DNA of 64,000 nt from Ulva prolifera (Eukaryota > Chlorophyta > Ulvophyceae > Ulvales > Ulvaceae): contig JALAAN010000012.1 in NCBI GenBank assembly GCA_023078555.1, forward strand, positions 1-64,000, in the 5' to 3' direction. Shown here in pieces: positions 56,710 through 64,000 of the stretch. Positions within the stretch are counted from its first letter, which is position 1. Each line of letters begins with the position of its first letter. The position numbers and the translations under genes are program-made. The notes below the pieces were generated by a model. The model was not told where the DNA came from. It made no database searches and saw only the letters and a list, made by a program, of their open reading frames with translations.

Positions 56710-56875
56710 TAGTGCTCGGCCGTGACACCCGCACCTCGGCCAAGCTTGTGCCAGCCAGTGTTCTCCCTGTACCTGCATAGAATATGGTCATCGCGCCGAC
56801 TCCACCCTGTACACGTGCCGCCTCCCACCAGCAGTCCCCCATGTGCATGCGCGAACACCCACCGAGGTGGTGACC

Positions 56876-57865
56876 GACGAGCTGCATGAGCTGCTGGGGT
56901 GGGAGGCCGACGACCACGACCTACCGGACGAGTTCGTCGCGGGCAAGCTGCTGGCGGCCCAGCGCGAGGTGGGGCGCGCGGGTGCGGACCATGCGGCCTC
57001 ACTCCAGCTACAGGACATCGACCTTGACACGCCGGCCGGCAAGCGGGAAGCGGCGTGGCTCAGGAGCGCGTCGGGGGGGCCTGCAGGTGCCTTCCTCTTC
57101 GCTCTGACGGGCGGCGTTAACGTTCTCACCCTGGGCGACGACGTATGTGTCCTGGCATATGTTTGTCCTGGCACAGTGGCACCGCCTGCGATTCCGCGTC
57201 CCGACGGACGTCCCCCCCTTCCGTGCAAATGCAGTGCAGGTGTTGCCGCCGAACCAGACCACGCCATGGTCTGCAAAAAAGTGGCTAAGGAGACCCAGAT
57301 GCGCCATGATAACCTGGCTCGTGCCTTGCAATTGCGCCTGGTCGCCTCTTACGCCGGACTGCAGTCTGCCCTGGAGCCGCTCTACCGTGCCCTCGCGAGG
57401 GGCGCGGGTGTGGAGCTGAATCGCCGCGGGGACATCGTCGTGGTCATGCCGTGCCTGGAGATGGCGGCCGTGGACGTCGTGGTCACACATGCGCCGGCGG
57501 CCTCGTACGTGGCTGCTGCAGCGCGGGGGACGGGTGCGACGGCGGAGCGGGCGGAGGACACGAAGTGGGACCGCTTCCGGCGGGACGTGCCTGACCATGC
57601 CGCGTTCCGGTTTGTTCCGTTTGCAGTCGAATCGTGTGGCTTCATGGGCAAGGCTGCCGTGAGGTTCGTCGGTCAGTTGGGGGATGTGGCCGCTGCCAGT
57701 GGGCGCATCTCCAAAGGCGCGTTTGTCCAGTGGGCGCTGCGGGTGTTGTCGGTGTCATTGCAGCATGGCAATGCGGATATGTATCGGAAGTCTGGGCTTG
57801 TCATCTCTCGGGAGCAGGGGTTGCGGTATGATGCGGGCCTGGAGGACGCGATCCTGCCGGACTGA
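56876..57865 (+). pseudogene. C-terminal part of LINE-B pol: zinc knuckle and restriction-like endonuclease
   Basis: The open frame reads from DELHELLGWEADDHDL to the stop at 57863-57865. It has a Cys-x-Cys-x9-His-x3-Cys knuckle (CKCSAGVAAEPDHAMVC) and then QMRHDNLARAL. The endonuclease residues follow in RGDIVVVMPCLEMAAVDVVV, THAPAASY and EDTKWDRF, and last FRFVPFAVESCGFMGKAAV. This order (knuckle, then PD-D/E-x-K nuclease) is that of R2-, NeSL- and Dualen-type non-LTR elements. The reverse transcriptase is lost by 5' truncation, so the fragment cannot be autonomous. Residues before 56876 that continue the frame belong to the target site, not to the element. Confidence 0.8.
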
Positions 57866-57977
57866 GTTGTGAGTGCGGTTGCAGTGTTCGTTTGTGTGTG
57901 TGAGCGTATGTTGATGTTGATTCGGATGAGATTCGGTTTCAGTGTTTGTTTTCTCCCGTTCACTCTTTTGTAACATA
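56876..57977 (+). mobile_element. LINE-B 5'-truncated insertion with 16-bp target duplication
   Basis: 1,102 bp flanked by CACCGAGGTGGTGACC at 56860-56875 and 57978-57993. It contains the end of the pol ORF, a short 3' UTR (about 110 bp) and the terminal GTTCACTCTTTTGTAACATA. The length of the duplication and the 5' truncation are typical of target-primed reverse transcription. This copy shows that the many isolated TTTTGTAACA tails in the window are LINE-B 3' ends. Confidence 0.9.
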
Positions 57978-58078
57978 CACCGAGGTGGTGACCACCGTCC
58001 GCACATGTTCATGGCGGCCCGCCCACGCCGCCGTCCGCGCGGCGTGCGCACGCGCCAACCTCGGTGGGAAACATCATG

Positions 58079-58120
58079 ATAGGATACGGCTCAGTAAATT
58101 CAGATTTACCTTACTTTACC
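58079..58120 (+). mobile_element. SINE-like repeat, copy E (3' end only)
   Basis: ATAGGATACGGCTCAGTAAA, then TTCAGATTTACC and TTACTTTACC, the last 40 bases of the SINE-like repeat. Copies C and E face away from each other across the LINE-B insertion. Confidence 0.6.
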
Positions 58121-60809
58121 TCCACCCTGTGCACCCCAATCGCCACTTCCGCATCATCAGAACGGCCGCGGGTAGTGTGCGAATTCCTGCTGAAACGCCA
58201 CAGCGTCGCATTCAGAACCCTGACGTTGACAATTACCACCATGAAGGCCCGCTCCAAGCTTGCAGCCACGTGCTGCAGCATGCGCATTCGACGGGGCATG
58301 AGCCAGGTTGATCATTGTGCATTGCAACATATGTCTGGGCCATCAATTCCACTGGCACTGCATGGCATGCATAATGATAATAACTGTATGAACTGGCCTG
58401 GCTCTGCAGCAACATCCCAACTGCATGCAAGTTTGGGGTGCCGCCCATGCCGGAAGCCATGTCATGTCATACACGTCGTCATTGCCCAGGGTTCCCGGGG
58501 TTCAGAGTCCGTCTGGAATTTCAATTTAAAGAGGGTTAATGTTCCAGCTGCCCCATCCAGCCCAAAGATGCAGCATGTGAACTCACGCCTGTTGCAGCTG
58601 GATGTGCTGCGCCAGTGGCCGGTCATCATGACCAGCTGCAGGTCATAGCGGGTGCAGACTGTTTACAGTTCTGGATATGGAAGAGCGATCAGGTCTAAAG
58701 AAGCAATGACAACGGTAGAGCATCCAGAGCTCTCTCAAAACAGCTTCCACATGTGCACGTGTACACAAACTTTGAACACACATGTACACTATGGGGTGGC
58801 ACCTCGGCCGCGCGGCCGGCGCCGCGTCCCATGGCCGCCTTGCCCCAATATGCATGCCCACGTCTTCAGAGCGCACTTATGTATCGTCCAGGGCGAGCTG
58901 GAGCTCTCAGGACCCCGCCACCTGCTGCAACCGAACCCATAACAGCGCGAACTCGGGAGAGATTCTTGTGTCTGCCTGTTCCCGCATACTCTTCTGTGAT
59001 TCTGTGTAAAATCGCGAATTGTGAAATTGGTGCCCTATGCATCCAGGCTTCGTTTCTGGTCGACGCGGGCTCCTTCAAGCTTCAGGTGTGTTGCTCGAGC
59101 TCCTGTGTGCTTACAGTCAGCTGCGGCTTGGCGGCTCCGCGCCTATATGTTCCATTCACGAAGAATATGCTTGCGCGCAGAAAACCCCTAGCCATAGCCG
59201 CGCAGCTTGCTCTACATGTGCGCAACGAATGCGCGTGTCCCGCCACCGGTACCAAGCGCAAGCAATGTGTGCTTGCATACTGCATGCGCTTGCTTCAGGC
59301 AGCCTGTCAGCTGCTAAAGCCGGGCTTGAGATTGTAGCGCTTTCCGGGCGATGGTCGTCTCCATATGTTCTGCGCAGAACATGCAATAGCCAGCGCTCGG
59401 AATGCTCTGTTGCAATTGGAGGCAGCAACATCACTTCAACCAGTAGGGAGGGATATGTACCAATTGTAAACGTAATGACGACGAGCATATCGATGGAGCA
59501 TCTGCTTGTGTCCGGTATGCGGGCCATTACGGACGCAGTGTTGCAGCCTGAACAGCAGCTGGAATCGGCAGTCAGGGCCAGCTCCACCTAAGCTTGCGTC
59601 AAAGTCCTCGTGCATACAGGCTATCGGTGAGTCGCCCATCATCACAGAGCATTTGCTCACATCGGCTTTCATAACTACTCTGACTTGTGGTCTGAATGTT
59701 CTTGTGCGTTGCCTCGCCAGGGCCGGCAGCTGCGACCATTGTGTTGCATCGCCCCTAGGCCTACGCTAAGGCTGACCGAGGCCCCATCACTGCGCAAAAC
59801 GCACAGTAGCATATCATATCGACAATTTTGAGATTCATCGCATGTATATCGATGGCAGGAGGCGTGCGAGGCGGGCGTGGGTTGCGCTGAACGTGGCCGA
59901 GGCCACCAGGTTACCAGCACTGTTGCTCGAGCCCATGCGGGTCGCAGAAAGCACATCGGTACACAGCCGAACTAAACGAGTTATCAGATAATTCATCCCG
60001 TTTTCAGCGTCCTGTGAGTCCGTTTGAAACAATGACATGTCAAAACAATGTGTTCGACAACGTCGAAGTTGCGACTGCGGTGTAACGGGATCCCACGGGA
60101 GTGCGAGCTCTGTGTAGTCGTTCGGGTCATTGCAAGAATTTGTAATACCACGTTCTGTCGTGGCTTCGAGTCCATACCTCTCGGCTGTTGGGCATGGTGG
60201 TCCATCATGCTCTGCCCCGAACAACCAGCTGGTGGCAGAAATCAGCCTGGCCCATTCAAGTGATGCAGCTGCGATGCATCGGGCATGGCTTTACATCTAT
60301 GCTGACTTTCTATCCACGACACAATCATCTCAATATCTCTGTGTGTGCGGAAGCAGTAAGATTTGTGACAAGTGGGCGTCCACAAAGGTCAGCATATCTC
60401 CAGATGGTACTGGCCAGTACCATCCGGAGAGAGCTCACCACAGAATATGAACCCCCTTGTGATTTGAAAACAGCTGCACACTTGAATCTGGTAATTCGTA
60501 GTCCACTGGTGCACTGAGCATGGTGCCTGTCTCAGCATTGTGCTGATCTCCGGCCATCCCAAAATGATGCCCTGGTGTCTCTGCACAAACACCAGGGCGT
60601 GGGCCATGCCTTGACGCCCAAGTTTCCAGTTTTCAATTGCTGTTCTGTACCATACGCTGCTTGCCTACCTCCTGCAAACTAACGAGCTGTGAGCAGTATA
60701 CTAAAGCGAGGGTGGACAGAGCTGATCAAGGGGCGGCTGTGTCTGCTATGGGATCACAATGTATTATCATGACCGGAATGGCCAAGCGCGCGTGCCGCAG
60801 TTGCGCCTG
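58121..60809. other. Spacer without a recognised gene
   Basis: Several plus-strand frames (for example 58753-59337, including CRRTCNSQRSECSVAIGG-like stretches) lack convincing splice partners or domains. Nothing beyond the palindrome at 60403 can be supported. Confidence 0.35.
60403..60424. repeat. 22-bp perfect palindrome
   Basis: GATGGTACTGG followed by its complement CCAGTACCATC. Allowing one mismatch, the arms extend to 60397-60430 (TCTCCAGATGG...CCATCCGGAGA). Confidence 0.9.
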
Positions 60810-60904
60810 GGTAAAGTAAATTAAAGTAAATCTAAATTTACTGAGCCGTATCCTGTTGGACATTGACAACTCCGAGTTAACGGGACCACATATGCCGAAG
60901 GGGT
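60810..60904 (-). mobile_element. SINE-like repeat, copy D (3' part)
   Basis: Matches the last 95 bases of copies A and B, with an A/T-rich tail (GGTAAAGTAAATTAAAGTAA on the plus strand). Confidence 0.65.
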
Positions 60905-61270
60905 GTGCATCGATGCTGCAGCGGGGATTATGCAACGTCTGAACTCATGAACACTCCCTCGCCCTCGCCCCCAAAGCGTCTGGCTGCGTACTGAATTTGG
61001 GCTGGATTTGGTCGGTGCGTTTGAGTATGATGTATCCACTGCCCAACATGGTGAGGTCCAACCCTGATGAGGTGCGGCGTGATGCACACGTTGGGTTTCT
61101 GCTGCAGTCTCCCCTCGCGCCACCTCTGAGAGGATCCTGACAGCACCAGGATTGTCAATCCCACGCGGGCAGTCTGGTGGGGTGTGTATGGCAGTCCTGC
61201 GGTGGTCCGGGTTGTGGAATGTGTGGCCGTCCTGCTGTGCATGCACGGGAGCTGTGGACGGGGCTTATGT

Positions 61271-61309
61271 GGCAATCCAGTGGTATAGCGGCCATATCAC
61301 TGGATTGCC
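61271..61309. repeat. 39-bp palindrome of a dispersed family
   Basis: Arms GGCAATCCAGTG and CACTGGATTGCC. The first 27 bases recur in opposite orientation at about 20765-20791 and 54282-54308, and a related palindrome lies at 46399-46447. Confidence 0.85.
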
Positions 61310-61506
61310 ATGGCCTATCATATGACGGCCTCTGGTGGCATTGCTCTGCTTGTTCGTTGCCCCATGGGGCCTTCGGCCTCTCCGGCATAGTCCCGGTAAC
61401 ACAATCCTATATTCAATCAACATGATTGATCTCAATCAGCCACCATTGCTACACCGCACCACATACGGTGCTTCATGACAGCTCAACACGGTCGCTCGTG
61501 CCACAT

Positions 61507-61692
61507 GCTTAGCACAGGAGGAGGCCCTGTGAGTTGCGTACGGTCGTCTGAGGGGGATGTCCAGGAACCCCTTCGGCATATGCGGTCCCATTGATTCGGA
61601 GTTGTCAACGTCCTTTTGGGGATATATATGAGCCATATGGCTCAGTGAATTCAGATTTACTTGATCAGATTTACTTGATCATGACTTTACAT
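61507..61692 (+). mobile_element. SINE-like repeat, copy F (diverged)
   Basis: Runs from GCTTAGCACAGGAGGAGGCC through GAGTTGCGTACGGTCGTCTG to a degraded tail (GATTTACTTGATCAGATTTA, then CATGACTTTACATG). It ends about 130 bp before the GMC oxidoreductase ATG, so it lies in that gene's promoter region. Confidence 0.65.
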
Positions 61693-61819
61693 GCAGAGCC
61701 GAAAATAGCACCTTGAGTGTCCTAACGCCTGCACCGCGAGTGCATCAGCGCCGCTGCGGCATCAAGGCCACGCACAACCTCCAACCCAGGCGACCACCCT
61801 CCCAGCAACGGCCCCAGCC

Positions 61820-64000
61820 ATGACAGCTTCTAGCTTCACCCCCCTCCACCTTCTCCATGGCCTCGCAATAGCCGCGGCACAGATTGCGTGCGCGGCCGCC
61901 GGAGCCGCCCCGTCTGCCGATTTTGTGGTCGTCGGGGGGGGCACCGCGGGGTGCGTCGTCGCAGCGCGCATCTGCCGCGACCTCCCGGATGCTTCCATCG
62001 TGCTGCTCGAGCGCGGAAAGCCCCGCAGCCGCGAGGAGAACCTGCGAGTGCGGTCGCCGCTGCTGTACCAGGACGCGTGGAACGACCCGAACCTGACCGA
62101 GGCGTGGCAGACGGAGCCGAACGCCGGCCTCAACGGCGGCACGCTGCGGCAGCTGACGGGCAACACGCTCGGCGGCAGCAGCGCGATCAACGGCGCGCAG
62201 TGGACCAAGCCGCCCCTGGCCACGTTTGACAGCGACACCTGGGGCTTCTCCGGTGCGGCTCTCGGCCCCCCGTCTCCCTGCCACCAGTTACCACCCTTGA
62301 TGGGGCTCCACGGCTGCCAGGCAGTGCTGAATGTGCGTGATGTAGCGTGGCGCCATGCATGCATGCACTGGCAGTGCGCCGCGTCTCGGTGCGGCAGTGT
62401 ACCAGGCGATGCTGGCTTTGGGGGATATCTGCTCCCGCTAGGGTCTGACATGCATGGGGGCACTGCAGCATGCTTGATCACTGCATGGGCGACCGCCGCA
62501 TGTAGATCTGTGAGTTTGCATGACCGTCAGCGGGCTGGCTGCGTTCCCGCTCTGTTGATGCAGCGAGCGAAAACGACACTTTGGTATATGCACACAGAGG
62601 AAACTGCCGTCCGCAATGTGGTTGTGTAAACATCAGCATGCTTGTGACAACGACGATACATTTGGGTGCACATCTTGAGTCCACAGCTAGCTTGAACCGC
62701 CGGGAGCTGTTCCTGTACTTTAGGCATGCAAGCACGACAAGTCTCGCGACGTTCACGCCGCATGGGGACTGTTTGTTCTGCCGGGGGCGGGCATGTGCCC
62801 CGATGCTCGTCCACTGCCCGGCGTCCCACGCATGCATGTTCCACATGCATGCAGGGCTTAACTCCCAGAAAGCCGCCCGGCTGTACCGCCGTGCCGAGAG
62901 GCGGCTGCAGGTGGCGCAGCCGCCGCCGGAGCGGCAGCAGACATACGTGCAGGCCTATCTCACCGCCGGAGAGGCGGCCGGCATCCCCACCGACGACGAA
63001 CCCCTCTCGCGCAGCGAGCCTCCGGAGGATGGCTTGTGGGTCAACGCCCTCGCCGTCGGCGGCCGGGGCCGCCGACAGGACGCCTGTGCCGCGTACCTCA
63101 TGCCGCTGCTGCGGGAGGGCCGCGAGTGTGCTGGGCGCGTCGAGATCGTGCAGTCTGCTACAGTGTCGCAGGTGGTGCTCAAGGGGGGCCGCGCAGTGGG
63201 GGTGCGGTACCTGGACGCGGAGCGGGAGGAGCATTCGGTGACGGCAGCAGTGGAGGTGGTACTCTCGGCCGGGCCCTTCGGGTCACCGAAGGTGCTGCAG
63301 CTGAGCGGCATTGGGCCACCGGCGGTTCTCGACGACCTCGGCATCGACGTCGTCGTGGACCTGCCCGTCGGCCAAAACACGCTCGTACGCTCGCCCTCCG
63401 CCTGCCACAAGCTCATGCATGCTGACACATGCGGCAGCAGGCCGGCCACGATCTTAGATGCTGCAGATTGCAACCGAGCGCGCCCATTCAGCGATTCAAA
63501 TATCATTGCCCAAAAACCCCAAAATGCCCAAAACTCCGTGAAATAAGTATTATGTTTCTTTACTCAGGCACGTGCTGCGCCGCTGATGATCGACACGTAC
63601 TCAGCCCCCCTCGCACCAGAGGCCAACATCGACATCTACAACTCCTCCGCGGCGCGCGCAGAGTTTGCGCGGGGGGACGGCGGCGTGCTCGCGGTCGGCG
63701 CGTCCGGCGGCAACGGCGTCATCGCCGACGCGAACACCTACATCACCTTCACCAACACACCCTCCCCCGGCACGAACGACAAGTTCATTGTGTCGCTCTG
63801 CGGCGTGAATCCCAGCTCCCGTGGCACCCTCCGCCCCGCGAGCACCGACCCCTTCGCGCCACCAGTGCTCAACACAAACGTGTACTCCACCGCGGCCGAG
63901 CTCGACAACGCGGTGAAGTGCATGCAGCGGCTGCGCGACATCAACGACGAGCTCACCCCGGTGCTCGGCATGGCGCCGCTGGTGCCGAGCAACGGCGAGG
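61820..64000 (+). CDS. GMC-family FAD oxidoreductase, secreted; 3' end beyond the window
   Basis: Flavoenzyme oxidising an alcohol or sugar; the substrate cannot be told. Exons are 61820-62252, 62855-63384 and 63568 onward, joined in phase 1 and phase 0. The ATG at 61820 gives a hydrophobic signal-like start (MTASSFTPLHLLHGLAIAAA) followed directly by the FAD-binding loop FVVVGGGTAGCVVAARI. GNTLGGSSAIN matches the first GMC signature and GPFGSPKVLQLSGIG the second. SRGTLRPASTDPFAPPVLNT is the conserved C-domain stretch. The catalytic His region should follow and is outside the window. Introns are 602 bp and 183 bp. Residues GTLRQLTGNTLGG lie where family members contact FAD. It is not recognisably linked to the GT2 gene. 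Confidence 0.9.

Noticed and set aside
56843..56875. Start of the LINE-B protein upstream of 56876
   Set aside because: These codons lie in the target duplication and flank; the frame is open there by chance.

Overview
This is nuclear DNA of a eukaryote, most likely a unicellular alga or an algal relative. Coding blocks are short and GC-rich, joined by GT-AG introns in consistent phase. The self-palindrome GCATGC recurs throughout, and long G/C homopolymers are common. I cannot fix the lineage from sequence alone; a green (prasinophyte-like) alga is only a weak guess. No rRNA, tRNA gene, CRISPR array or bacterial operon is visible.

Two host-type genes stand out. One is a multi-exon cellulose-synthase-like GT2 glycosyltransferase (about 43.9-50.8 kb, + strand) whose catalytic motifs are all present. 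The other is the 5' two-thirds of a secreted GMC oxidoreductase (61.8 kb to the window end, + strand). The GT2 gene also exists as a truncated, frameshifted inverted copy (13.3-9.3 kb, - strand). Its last exon is present a third time inside a 5.2-kb segmental duplication (16.8-22.0 kb copied from 50.3-55.6 kb).

Most of the rest is mobile DNA. At 0.3-4.9 kb is a CACTA/EnSpm-like (TNP2-type) transposase gene, with an unrecognised divergent gene block on its other side (5.2-8.1 kb). At 28.2-32.5 kb is a decayed second CACTA-type unit. In it a truncated transposase is followed 28 bp later by a Ulp1-like (C48) cysteine protease gene with a complete catalytic set. An unrecognised multi-exon gene (22.9-26.6 kb, + strand) converges on this unit.

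Two families of LINE-like elements carry a restriction-like endonuclease C-terminus. They are scattered as 5'-truncated copies, some reduced to 54-69 bp of 3' tail yet still flanked by target-site duplications. There are also six copies of a SINE-like repeat with a TTTAC-rich tail, two hAT-type elements with exact 8-bp target duplications, and a 545-bp TG...CA insertion inside the second transposase. Finally there is an unusual set of perfect or near-perfect palindromes, including a 64-bp-period array in the intronic region at 6.5-7.0 kb.

The order of several events can be read directly. A LINE inserted next to the GT2 gene. The GT2 3' end and part of that LINE were then copied 33.5 kb away. 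A hAT element is present in intron 3 of the intact GT2 gene but absent from the truncated copy.
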